Assembly: GCA_045636325.1 (NCBI GenBank)
Contig: JAZTXH010000007.1
Location: 1-35,598 of the forward strand
Direction: 5' to 3'
Length of the DNA: 35,598 bases
Origin: CAKSHP01 sp045636325
GTDB taxonomy: Bacteria; Bacillota; Clostridia; UBA1381; UMGS1253
The first letter of the stretch is position 1; every line of letters begins with the position of its first letter. A model generated the notes under the pieces. That model made no database searches, had not been told where the DNA came from, and worked only from the letters and a program-made list of their open reading frames with translations. This document shows positions 5,980-14,017 of the stretch, in pieces. The translations under genes were made by a program, and so were the position numbers.

Positions 5980-7854
5980 GTGAAGAAATTATTTAGAGTG
6001 ATTACCTTTGTGCTTGCTTTATCTTTATTTGCAGGAAATTGTTATGCAGCTTTTGTATATCCTGAATATAAAGGTAGTAACAAAAATCAGGCAGAAATTA
6101 ATGAGCGCATCAATATTGTATACGATAATTCCGGGCATGATGATGTTAAAGATATGCTTGTTGACATATTAAAAGCGTCTGCCATTGCGGAAAATTCGGA
6201 TATCTGGATTTATCCTGTTGCAGGTAGCGCACCGCCTGTAAAGGTTGTTGCCGGCAAAGAATTTATGGATAAGCATTTTGTAAATTATGCAAAATCAAGT
6301 AATGAATTTAAAGATGAAAATGTTATGCAAACGGCGATTGATGCTTTAGCGGCTGATACATCGGTTGAAAGTAAACGCTTTATATTATATGCAAGTACAG
6401 ATACCGCACAACTTAACAGTAATTATGATATTCATTATGGTATAGATGAATATTTGGCTAATTATTCTGATGTTAAATTTTCTGTATTTTATAGCTTTGG
6501 TTCTATGCTTGATAAAAGTGATTTTGTAAGACCGGCGACTTATAGAGATACGAATGATTTGGAAGAAATGATTGAAGAAATTCAAAACGGCGGTCCCGGA
6601 AGTTATGATTATATTTCAAATTGTGATTTGTTTGGATTTTTAGCAGTTAAAAACGGATATTCCAAGTTTGAAGGGGATTATAACCAAGACAACGGCATTT
6701 TAAAGCTTCCTAAAGGCACTTTTGACAATAATGTGTTTGTGTTTGCAGAAAGTACAAGAGATACATACAGAGATGACGATTGTCATATTTACCTTGGCGG
6801 TTGTATGATGGGGCAGGCCACCTTTGAAAAATATTCACAGAAATCAGAAATAAGCGGAGTGGCATTAAGCTATAATCACACGCTGTTAACAACCGAAAAT
6901 AGTGTTTTTGCTATGTTTACGGCAGATGGAGATGCGATTAATCCTGCGGGTGAGGATGCATATATCCGCCTTATTAATGCATCAGAGGTTGAGCTTTATC
7001 AGAGAAGCAAAAAAGGTGCGGGTGTGTGCTCAAAAGATACTAAATACGAAACAAAACAGGACAGCGAGATTCATAATGTTTATGGTCCGCAGAAGGTGGC
7101 AAATGTCGTGTTTGACACAGATGCGACGCAGGAAACAACAGGTGGTACGACTTCAGAACCAAAAGGCATTGTGGGTAGTATTTTAAGCGTTATTTTAGGT
7201 ATTATTGGCTTTATACTTGGGCTTTTGTTTACGCTTTTGCTATTTTTGATTCCCGTGTTTGTAATTGCGCTTATTGCAAGTGCTAAATTCAGAAGCTATA
7301 TTCAACTTAAAATTTTAAATACAAAATTTGGCCCGTTTTATGAGAAAACTGTTATTAAGATAAAGAAGTTTTTTGCAGACGTTGCGGGTGCTGGAGTAAA
7401 AATACGCGGAAATGCAGACCTTATGGGCGATTATATATTTATTTCAAAAGCAAGTGCAGATATGGGACTTCCAAATAACAGAATATCTTTGGTGATTCGG
7501 GAGCTTGAGTCAAGAGGTATTTCGTGTTGGTTGTCTGAAAATGGTATAAAAGCAGGGGAAGACTATAATGTTGTATTACCTAAGGCAATAAAAAGCTGTA
7601 CGTTGTTTTTACTTTTTGTTTCTCCGATGTCTATTAAATCATCTGATGTTGTGTCAGAAATAGGAACGGCAAAAGAATATAAAAAGAATATTATTCCTGT
7701 GCAGATTGAGCCCTTTGATTTATTTAAACAGTTCCCCAATTGGGCTTATATGTTAAAGCAGTATCAGAAAACAGATTTGTTTGCATCAAAGCAGGAAGAT
7801 ATCAAAGCTTTGGCAGACCAGATTGAAAAACTATACAACGAAAATAGAAGATAA
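5980..7854 (+). CDS. Receptor-like protein: signal peptide, vWA-like ectodomain, TM, cytoplasmic TIR domain
   Basis: A 624-aa protein starting at GTG (AGGGGGAGAG upstream). Residues 1-23 are a signal peptide ending CYA. The ectodomain opens like a von Willebrand A fold (INIVYDNSGHDD, 44-55). The MIDAS pattern DxSxS is present as Asp49-x-Ser51-x-His53, so the last metal-binding serine is replaced. A long hydrophobic stretch (about 397-434) anchors it, and residues 482-620 form a TIR domain (DYIFISKASAD.., RGISCWLSENGIKAGEDYN, FLLFVSPMSIKSSDVVSE). Glu560 occupies the position of the catalytic glutamate of NAD-cleaving TIR domains. This architecture puts a sensor outside and a possible NADase or adaptor inside. 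It is a monocistronic unit with its own promoter and terminator and no obvious partner effector. The enzymatic activity is inference. Confidence 0.82.
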   Translation: MKKLFRVITFVLALSLFAGNCYAAFVYPEYKGSNKNQAEINERINIVYDNSGHDDVKDMLVDILKASAIAENSDIWIYPVAGSAPPVKVVAGKEFMDKHFVNYAKSSNEFKDENVMQTAIDALAADTSVESKRFILYASTDTAQLNSNYDIHYGIDEYLANYSDVKFSVFYSFGSMLDKSDFVRPATYRDTNDLEEMIEEIQNGGPGSYDYISNCDLFGFLAVKNGYSKFEGDYNQDNGILKLPKGTFDNNVFVFAESTRDTYRDDDCHIYLGGCMMGQATFEKYSQKSEISGVALSYNHTLLTTENSVFAMFTADGDAINPAGEDAYIRLINASEVELYQRSKKGAGVCSKDTKYETKQDSEIHNVYGPQKVANVVFDTDATQETTGGTTSEPKGIVGSILSVILGIIGFILGLLFTLLLFLIPVFVIALIASAKFRSYIQLKILNTKFGPFYEKTVIKIKKFFADVAGAGVKIRGNADLMGDYIFISKASADMGLPNNRISLVIRELESRGISCWLSENGIKAGEDYNVVLPKAIKSCTLFLLFVSPMSIKSSDVVSEIGTAKEYKKNIIPVQIEPFDLFKQFPNWAYMLKQYQKTDLFASKQEDIKALADQIEKLYNENRR

Positions 7855-7860
7855 CCATGA

Positions 7861-7894
7861 AAAGAGATATTCCGTAGCAAGAATATCTCTTTTG
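7861..7894 (+). terminator. Terminator of the TIR gene
   Basis: A perfect 13-bp inverted repeat (AAAAGAGATATTC / GAATATCTCTTTT) with an 8-base loop starts 6 bases after the stop codon. Confidence 0.8.
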
Positions 7895-7924
7895 TATTTT
7901 AACATATAATTTTCACATAAATGT

Positions 7925-7953
7925 TTGACAAAGACAATAGAATATGATAAAAT
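7925..7953 (+). promoter_or_regulatory. Promoter of the mgtC-family gene
   Basis: TTGACA (7925-7930), 17-base spacer, TAAAAT (7948-7953). The start would be near 7960, with AGGAGAG at 7973-7979 as the ribosome binding site. Confidence 0.7.
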
Positions 7954-7987
7954 CAATAAAATATAAAAGATAAGGAGAGATGAAAAA

Positions 7988-8665
7988 GTGTTGGAGATTT
8001 TTCCTGAATTGACAAGTTTTAATTTTGTATCGTTGCTGCGACTGGTGGCAGCAGTGATTTTAGGTGGTATAATAGGCTTTGAGCGAAGCGGCAACAAACA
8101 TGAGGCAGGCTTGCGTACGCATATTATAGTGTGCCTTGGGGCGGCATCGGTTATGCTTTTGGGAGAAATGCTTTGTATACGGTATTCAGGGGAAGTTACC
8201 CGTTTGAGCGCACAGGTAATAAGCGGTGTGGGTTTTCTTGGTGCGGGAAGCATTATTATGGATGGCAACCGTATAAGGGGTATAACAACCGCAGCAGGTA
8301 TCTGGACAACTGCGTGTGTTGGCCTTATTGTGGGAGCGGGATATTACATAATTGCTTTCTCAACGGTTGTTTTAATGATGGTTGCTATGATTGGACTTCG
8401 TTCATTCGGTAAAAAGATTGCGGAGCGCACAGTGAAATATTCTCTTAAAATTGAATGTTCAAAACGAGAAGGTGTTAAGGAAGTTTTAAATCTATTGCTC
8501 AGTGATAATGCTATCATAAGAACTGTAAAATTTGACAAAGAAGAAAATGAAGAAATATTTGGTGCAATAATTGAGTTTTCACTTCCGGGTGAGGTTAATT
8601 TTGATAAGTTGATTATAGATATAATAACGATGGATTCGGTCATTTTAGCGAGTCCTAATCAGTAA
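7988..8665 (+). CDS. MgtC/SapB family membrane protein
   Basis: A 225-aa protein. The N-terminal MgtC domain (about 10-140) has four to five membrane segments and the signature RLVAAVILGGIIGFERS...EAGLRTHIIVCLGAA, followed by VISGVGFLGAGSII and GITTAAGIWTTACVGL. The C-terminal 85 residues are soluble with an ACT-like pattern. MgtC of pathogens affects magnesium homeostasis and F-type ATP synthase; most family members in free-living Firmicutes are uncharacterised. The start is GTG at 7988, 8 bases after AGGAGAG; an ATG at 7980 is in another frame and stops after ten codons. TrmB follows 27 bases later and may share the transcript. Confidence 0.88.
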   Translation: MLEIFPELTSFNFVSLLRLVAAVILGGIIGFERSGNKHEAGLRTHIIVCLGAASVMLLGEMLCIRYSGEVTRLSAQVISGVGFLGAGSIIMDGNRIRGITTAAGIWTTACVGLIVGAGYYIIAFSTVVLMMVAMIGLRSFGKKIAERTVKYSLKIECSKREGVKEVLNLLLSDNAIIRTVKFDKEENEEIFGAIIEFSLPGEVNFDKLIIDIITMDSVILASPNQ

Positions 8666-8692
8666 TTTAATCAGAATAAAGGAAGAACATTT

Positions 8693-9334
8693 ATGAGAAT
8701 GAGAAGAAAAAAGCACAGAGATGAGCGCCTTAGTGCCTGTGGTAATTATATTATAGATAATATTTTAGATTATAAAAATGATATGAAGTCAATTTTTAAA
8801 AACAAACGAAAGCCGCTTCATATTGAAATAGGTTGCGGCAAGGGTGCATTTGTTTGCGGAATGGCAAAGCTTAATCCGGATGTGAATTTTCTGGCAATTG
8901 AAAAGAATTCCGATGTGCTTTTAATGGCGGCGGAAAAGGTTAAAGCTGAAAAACTTAATAATGTTAAACTGGTGCGTGGTGATGCAGTGTTTTTAAATGA
9001 ATTTTCTATGTCAAAAAGTAAATGCGACAGAATATATATAAATTTTTGTGACCCATGGCATAAGCATTACCAAAGAAAGAGAAGACTTACATACAAAATC
9101 TTTCTTGAAATGTATAAAAAAATCCTTAAGCGCGGCGGAGAGCTACATTTTAAAACCGATAACACAAAGTTATTTGAGTTTTCTTTGAATTCGTTTGCGG
9201 ATTTTGGTTTAAAAATGAAAAATATAACACTTGATTTGCACAACAGCGGTATGGAAAATAATATTATGACTGAGTATGAAAAGAACTTTTCAGAAAAAGG
9301 GCAACCTATTTACAGGTGTGAAATTAAATTTTAA
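8693..9334 (+). CDS. trmB: tRNA (guanine-N7-)-methyltransferase
   Basis: A 213-aa SAM-dependent enzyme that makes m7G46 in tRNA. Motif I for SAM is IEIGCGKGAFV (about 44-54). The family signature NFxDPWxKxxHxxRR appears as NFCDPWHKHYQRKRRL, where Cys replaces the usual Pro, and the C-terminal signature is EKNFSEKGQPIYRCE. Length is normal for the family. The basic start MRMRRKKHRDER follows the site AAGGAAG. It sits directly behind the mgtC-family gene on the same strand. Confidence 0.93.
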   Translation: MRMRRKKHRDERLSACGNYIIDNILDYKNDMKSIFKNKRKPLHIEIGCGKGAFVCGMAKLNPDVNFLAIEKNSDVLLMAAEKVKAEKLNNVKLVRGDAVFLNEFSMSKSKCDRIYINFCDPWHKHYQRKRRLTYKIFLEMYKKILKRGGELHFKTDNTKLFEFSLNSFADFGLKMKNITLDLHNSGMENNIMTEYEKNFSEKGQPIYRCEIKF

Positions 9335-9405
9335 TAGATAAATTAATAGAATATTTTGCGGAAAATGTGCAATATACACGTAAAGAAAAATTATTAATAA
9401 AATAC

Positions 9406-9435
9406 TTGACGGTCTTGCATATAAAATGGTATAAT
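9406..9435 (+). promoter_or_regulatory. Promoter of the small secreted-protein gene
   Basis: TTGACG (9406-9411), 18-base spacer, TATAAT (9430-9435). A leader of about 30 bases leads to TTGGGAGATG, the ribosome binding site. Confidence 0.75.
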
Positions 9436-9473
9436 ATACTTGTGAAAATTGCATTGTTGGGAGATGTTTTAAA

Positions 9474-9857
9474 ATGAAAAAAGTTTTACTTTTAGTATTG
9501 GCGTTTGTTATGATGTTTCAGGTTGCAGCTTTTGCAGATTACAGCGTAACTGTTGATGAAAAATCAGATGCTGGCGCTTCTGTAAGTGTGAATGCTCCTG
9601 CTAATGCTTCAGCTGTTGGTGTTTGGATTAATTTAAATAATGATGGCAGCATGATAAAATACCAGCCTGCAACTCTTACATTTGTTAATGGTGTTGCTAC
9701 AGCAAGTTACACAGGCTCATTTGCAAACTTAAAGTTTTTAGTTTTTAAAGATATGGATAACATTATGCCTTTGTGTGATGTTACAGAAATTGTTCTTGAT
9801 GAAGTTATATTTGAACAGCCTGATGGTATTGAAGATTTAGGTGATATTTTAGATTAA
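9474..9857 (+). CDS. Small secreted protein of unknown function
   Basis: A 127-aa protein with a textbook signal peptide (MKKVLLLVLAFVMMFQVAAFA, cut before Asp22). The mature part is about 105 residues, acidic, without cysteines, and alternates polar and hydrophobic residues as in a beta-sandwich (SVTVDEKSDAGASVSVNAP.., ATLTFVNGVATASYTGSF..). It ends in an acidic tail (IEDLGDILD). It has a strong promoter and a strong terminator of its own, so it is probably well expressed as a single gene. I recognise no family. Confidence 0.78.
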   Translation: MKKVLLLVLAFVMMFQVAAFADYSVTVDEKSDAGASVSVNAPANASAVGVWINLNNDGSMIKYQPATLTFVNGVATASYTGSFANLKFLVFKDMDNIMPLCDVTEIVLDEVIFEQPDGIEDLGDILD

Positions 9858-9873
9858 TTGATGATTCATAAAT

Positions 9874-9906
9874 AAAAAAGAACGGCAATCGTTGCCGTTC
9901 TTTTTT
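9874..9906. terminator. Bidirectional terminator between the secreted-protein gene and asnB
   Basis: A 15-bp perfect stem (AAAAAAGAACGGCAA / TTGCCGTTCTTTTTT) with a 3-base loop, flanked by A6 and T6 runs. It ends both the plus-strand gene at 9857 and the minus-strand asnB, whose stop codon is 3 bases away. Confidence 0.9.
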
Positions 9907-9908
9907 GT

Positions 9909-11729
9909 TTATATTAATTCTATGCAATATTTATCAAGCCAGTAGTCAAATTGCAGAAGCCATGCAATAAGTTGGGGTTTGCTCATAAGCTGACCAAACC
10001 ATGTGTGGCTTTCTTCTTTCAGTACAGCTGACAAAATCTTTTTATCTATGATATCTGACAATGGTGAATTTTTGTTAAGTCTTTCGGTAAGCATTTCGTA
10101 TACTTTCTTTTCATATTCGGGATTGTGTGTTTTAGGATAGGGACTTTTTTTGCGGGTATATATTTTCTGTGGCAGGAAGTCTTTCATAGCGTTTCTTAAA
10201 AGAGCTTTTTCAACATTGTTTTCAAACTTTATATCCCATGGAATATTATATACATATTCTAAAATTCTGTGGTCAGCAAAGGGCACGCGCACTTCAACTG
10301 CACTTGCCATGCTCATGCGGTCTTTTCTTTCGAGAAGTGATGTCATAAAATAATTTACGCTTAAATTAGTTGCAAGTCTTGAAGCTTTCATTCTGCTTGA
10401 GTCTGTGTCAAGCACGCTGCATTCTTTAAGACTTTTTTTATAAATGTCGGAAATGTATTCGTAACCCTCGTCTTTTTTTGCAACTGAATCATTAAAAAGG
10501 CTTATGCGAAGTTGTGGTTCATGAATCCATGGGAAAAAGTCGCGAAGAAGCATGTTGGGCCTGTAAAACCAGGGATATCCGCCGAAAATTTCGTCAGCAC
10601 ATTCACCGGAAAGTGCGACTGTGTGGCATTTTTTTATTTCAGAGCAGAAATATAAAAGCGAAGAATCTATATCTGCCTGACCAGGGAAATCCCTTGCGTC
10701 AACTGCGTTGAATAAAAGACCTGCAACGGCAGAGGTAGGGGCGGTTAAAATGGTATGCTCGCTTGAGATAAACCTACTCATATAAACAGCGAATTCATCA
10801 TCACCCTGAGGCTGAAAAAGTGAGCTTTTAAAGCTTTGCTTATTACCCTCATATTCAAATGAGTATGTGCATAGCGTATCTCCTTTTTCGCGGTATAGCT
10901 TGGATGCAACCGCGCTTACAATTGATGAGTCAATTCCCCCTGATAAAAGGCAACAAAGGGGAACATCACTGACAAGCTGACGAGAGATAGCATCGCACAA
11001 CAGTTCATTCGTGTGATATATTGCCTCTTTAGGGGAGTCAAAAAATTCTCTTGCCTCAAGTGTCCAGTATTTTTTTTTCTTAAGTCCTTTTTTATTAAAA
11101 ATTGCAAAGGTTGCCGGCTCAAGCTCTGAGATATCTTTGAATATGCTGCTTCCGTTTATGGTAACTGGTGAAAGATATAAAAGCTGCCAAAGGCCGTATT
11201 TATCCACTTTTCTGCTTATTGCAGGGTGTTTTAAAAGAGCTTTGATTTCAGATGCTACAAGCATACAGTCGTGGTTAAATGCATAAAAAAGCGGTTTGAC
11301 GCCAAATCTGTCACGGGCAATAAATGCAAGCTCTTTCACCTCGTCATATATAACAAAGGCAAAAATTCCGTTTAAATGACTTGCACAGTCAGTGCCGAAA
11401 ATTATGTATGAATATAAAACAACCTCTGTGTCACAGTTGGTTTTAAATTCTACGCCATAGTCTAAAAGTTCTTTTTTTATATCGTCAGTATTGTAAAGCT
11501 CACCGTTATACACTATTGAATACAGTTTTCCACGGTAGGTTATCTGCATTGGCTGAGCGCCGTTTTCAGGGTCGATAACTGCAAGTCTGTTGTGGGCAAG
11601 AGAGATATGTTTGGAATTAAAATTTCCGCTTGCATCAGGACCTCTATGTTGCATGCAGAAGCTCATTTGCTCTGTAAGAGTATTATTTGGTGTGTTTTTA
11701 AAATCAATTGAAGCACATATTGAACACAT
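9909..11729 (-). CDS. asnB: Asparagine synthase (glutamine-hydrolysing)
   Basis: A 606-aa class II amidotransferase that makes asparagine from aspartate, glutamine and ATP. The start at 11729 is fixed by AGGAGGT 7 bases upstream and by Cys2, which becomes the N-terminal nucleophile once Met is removed (MCSICASI). The glutaminase domain shows QHRGPDASG (27-35), HNRLAVID and NGELYN. The synthetase domain carries the PP-loop LLSGGIDSS (261-269) and GECADEIFGGYP, followed by ERKDRMSMASAVEVRVPFAD. All key residues are present. It is a single gene with a bidirectional terminator at its 3' end. A family member acting on another substrate cannot be excluded, but the layout is that of AsnB. Confidence 0.93.
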   Translation of the reverse strand: MCSICASIDFKNTPNNTLTEQMSFCMQHRGPDASGNFNSKHISLAHNRLAVIDPENGAQPMQITYRGKLYSIVYNGELYNTDDIKKELLDYGVEFKTNCDTEVVLYSYIIFGTDCASHLNGIFAFVIYDEVKELAFIARDRFGVKPLFYAFNHDCMLVASEIKALLKHPAISRKVDKYGLWQLLYLSPVTINGSSIFKDISELEPATFAIFNKKGLKKKKYWTLEAREFFDSPKEAIYHTNELLCDAISRQLVSDVPLCCLLSGGIDSSIVSAVASKLYREKGDTLCTYSFEYEGNKQSFKSSLFQPQGDDEFAVYMSRFISSEHTILTAPTSAVAGLLFNAVDARDFPGQADIDSSLLYFCSEIKKCHTVALSGECADEIFGGYPWFYRPNMLLRDFFPWIHEPQLRISLFNDSVAKKDEGYEYISDIYKKSLKECSVLDTDSSRMKASRLATNLSVNYFMTSLLERKDRMSMASAVEVRVPFADHRILEYVYNIPWDIKFENNVEKALLRNAMKDFLPQKIYTRKKSPYPKTHNPEYEKKVYEMLTERLNKNSPLSDIIDKKILSAVLKEESHTWFGQLMSKPQLIAWLLQFDYWLDKYCIELI

Positions 11730-11756
11730 ATATTTACCTCCTAACAATGTAGTAAA

Positions 11757-11762
11757 ATTATA
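11757..11762 (-). promoter_or_regulatory. Possible -10 element of asnB
   Basis: TATAAT on the minus strand, 28 bases upstream of the asnB start codon. No good -35 hexamer stands at the right distance, so this is weak. Confidence 0.35.
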
Positions 11763-11875
11763 TGCGTTTTTTAAAATTGAAATTACATAAAAAATTATTT
11801 ATAAAAACACATGCATATAAAAAACAATTGGTGTATAATGCTATTGAAATTTATTTTAGAAGTGATTTATAATGA

Positions 11876-12007
11876 TTGAAACTTTTGGTCTTTGGCTTTA
11901 TTTTGCAAGAGACTTTTTCCAAACCTGAAAAGCAAGCAATAGATACGTTCAAAAAAAAGCTTGGCAAATATGGGCATTGGCTGCACAAATGTTGTATTGA
12001 CGAATAA
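11876..12007 (+). pseudogene. Short remnant ORF ahead of the EAL gene, function unknown
   Basis: A 43-codon plus-strand frame from TTG reads like coding sequence: its second half (ETFSKPEKQAIDTFKKKLGK then YGHWLHKCCIDE) is helical and basic. A second frame from ATG at 11872 gives only 18 residues. A TATAAT at 11834-11839 stands upstream without a clear -35. The -35 box of the EAL promoter lies inside its last codons. It may be a decayed gene end or an unannotated small protein; I recognise nothing. Confidence 0.25.
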
Positions 12008-12025
12008 AATATTTTATGATATAAT
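11997..12025 (+). promoter_or_regulatory. Promoter of the EAL/GGDEF gene pair
   Basis: TTGACG (11997-12002), 17-base spacer, TATAAT (12020-12025), with the start expected near 12032. This position argues against the ATG at 12040, which would have only an 8-base leader and no ribosome binding site. Confidence 0.78.
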
Positions 12026-12087
12026 TAAACAGTATAGTTATGCTTTTTGCAAATTCATTAAATGAATTAAGAACGGAAGTGTTTAGT

Positions 12088-13968
12088 TTGAAAAGTATAT
12101 TTTTGAAAATATTTGCTGTATGTTGTGTTTTATTTGTTTTTATAGGCAGTGTGCAGGCTAAGGTGTATACTTCAGGCTCACCTAAAGGAAACGGAATCTT
12201 TATTATGGGTAATTCTGATTTTTATCCGATAGAGTATTATAATGGTGAAACAGAAAAATTTGATGGTGTTATACCAAAAATGTTGGAGGATATTTCTAAA
12301 GAGTGTGGGTTGGATTTTGTATATATCCCTGACAGCGGAAAATCTTTGGAGTCTATAGCAAATGGTGACGAGATTGATATAATATCTTCGCATATTATTG
12401 GCAGCGGGGATAATTATATTAAAGATGAGATTATGATGATTTCTTACAGATATAAAAACAAGGATGTAAATATAGGTCTGGGATTTACAAAAAATGCAGA
12501 TGAAGAACTGATTGGTAGATTAAAAACGGAAATAGTGGGTATGTCAGAAAGTGAAAAAAGCGGATATCTCATAACGGCAACTCAACAGCAGAGTCATAAA
12601 AAAGAGAATTTTGCATTAATTTTTCTTCTTAGTGCAATTCTTGTTTTAGTAATTATAATTTTTGTTTTGTATATGTTTAAAAATTCAAAAAAACTAGTGC
12701 AGGAAAGCAAATTAACTGATGAAGAAACGGGAACAGGAAATCTTGCGTGGTTTGAGCGTGAGTTTAAAAATATCCCTGATTATTTACGAAATACATATCG
12801 TATAGCATATGTTATTTTGGATAGCGAATATTTAAGAGTTTATCACGGAGAAAGCATATTGACAGATACAATAAAATATACGGCCGGAGTCCTTGCATCT
12901 TATGTAAATCAGGATGAAATAGTAGCAAGAATAACAGAAAACGGGTTTGTATTTGTTTTTAAAAGTGAAAATGAAAAGCAGGCAGAAAACATCATACAAA
13001 AAATATCCGATGAACTTGATGTGTTTATAGCTAAAGAAACGGATGAAAAACGATTTTATTATATGGCAGTATATAAGCTTGATAAAAAAGATAAAAGCAG
13101 CGAATTTTTGCTGTTTAATTTAAGAAAAAAATGCTCAGAGCTTATAGGCGGAGATGCACATATTACATATTGCGATGATAATATGCTTACAAGTGCCGTT
13201 GAAGAAAAGGAAATGGTTGAAAGTATAAAAGAAGGTCTTTTGAATCAGGAATTTGAGCTCTATTTGCAGTTTATAGTGGATAATGAAAATAAAAAAGTAG
13301 TGTCTGCAGAGGCTTTGTCAAGATGGCAACATAAGGAAAAGGGAATAATTCTTCCGGGTGCATATATTGGTGCCATGGAAAGTGCGGGACTTATAACGCA
13401 GTTTGACTATTATATGTTTGAGATGGTTTGTCGTCAGCTTCACAAGTGGGCGGAGAGTGAGCTTGAAAAAATAACTATTTCCTGTAACTTTACACGCATA
13501 ACCATATCGGAAGAGGATTTTGCAGAAAGAATAAGGGAAATTTCAGGAAGATATGTGTTTAATAAGAAAAATCTTATAATAGAGATAACCGAAGATTCAA
13601 TTGAAAATAATCGCGAAAAAGCGATGGAAAACATTTTTAAATGTAAAGAGATGGGCTTTTGTATAGCACTTGATGATTTAGGAAGCGGATATACATCCCT
13701 TGCTAATTTGTGCGAATATCCTATTGATATTGTAAAGCTTGACAGAAGTATAATTTTGAAAACCGATAAGAAAAATGGCAGAGAACTATTGAATGGTACT
13801 ATTGCTTTGGGGCATAACCTTAATTTAAAGGTTGTGTGTGAGGGGGTAGAAACGGAGGAGCAAAACACTATTGTTTCTGATTCTAAATGTGATTATATTC
13901 AGGGATGGTACTATTTTAAGGCATTGCCTGAAAAAGAATATGAAAAGATTGCAATGGAAAGTTTGTAA
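12088..13968 (+). CDS. Membrane c-di-GMP phosphodiesterase: short SBP-like sensor, TM, degenerate GGDEF, EAL
   Basis: 626 aa from TTG at 12088, chosen because GGAAGTG precedes it and the result is a clean signal peptide (MKSIFLKIF..VQA, 1-24). Residues 34-165 resemble a bacterial extracellular solute-binding family 3 domain, but only about 130 residues long instead of some 220. TM is about 174-197. The GGDEF region (about 205-365) has NGFVF in place of GGDEF, so it cannot make c-di-GMP. The EAL domain (about 375-626) keeps the catalytic set: E408-A-L, N467, E499/E502, D529-D530, K550, E585 and Q605. It should hydrolyse c-di-GMP in response to an external ligand. The GGDEF cyclase gene follows 49 bases later. 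Confidence 0.87.
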   Translation: MKSIFLKIFAVCCVLFVFIGSVQAKVYTSGSPKGNGIFIMGNSDFYPIEYYNGETEKFDGVIPKMLEDISKECGLDFVYIPDSGKSLESIANGDEIDIISSHIIGSGDNYIKDEIMMISYRYKNKDVNIGLGFTKNADEELIGRLKTEIVGMSESEKSGYLITATQQQSHKKENFALIFLLSAILVLVIIIFVLYMFKNSKKLVQESKLTDEETGTGNLAWFEREFKNIPDYLRNTYRIAYVILDSEYLRVYHGESILTDTIKYTAGVLASYVNQDEIVARITENGFVFVFKSENEKQAENIIQKISDELDVFIAKETDEKRFYYMAVYKLDKKDKSSEFLLFNLRKKCSELIGGDAHITYCDDNMLTSAVEEKEMVESIKEGLLNQEFELYLQFIVDNENKKVVSAEALSRWQHKEKGIILPGAYIGAMESAGLITQFDYYMFEMVCRQLHKWAESELEKITISCNFTRITISEEDFAERIREISGRYVFNKKNLIIEITEDSIENNREKAMENIFKCKEMGFCIALDDLGSGYTSLANLCEYPIDIVKLDRSIILKTDKKNGRELLNGTIALGHNLNLKVVCEGVETEEQNTIVSDSKCDYIQGWYYFKALPEKEYEKIAMESL

Positions 13969-14017
13969 TTAGATTGTATTTAATTGGGAAAAATGTATTT
14001 TAACAGGAAGTGGAAAA

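Noticed and set aside
5980..7854. TIR gene as part of a complete anti-phage operon such as Thoeris
   Set aside because: No second defence gene (for example a ThsA-like effector) lies nearby; neighbours are housekeeping or unrelated, and the protein is membrane-anchored.
12040..12087. ATG at 12040 as the start of the EAL protein
   Set aside because: It lies about 8 bases from the predicted transcription start, has no ribosome site, and would bury the signal peptide behind 16 residues.
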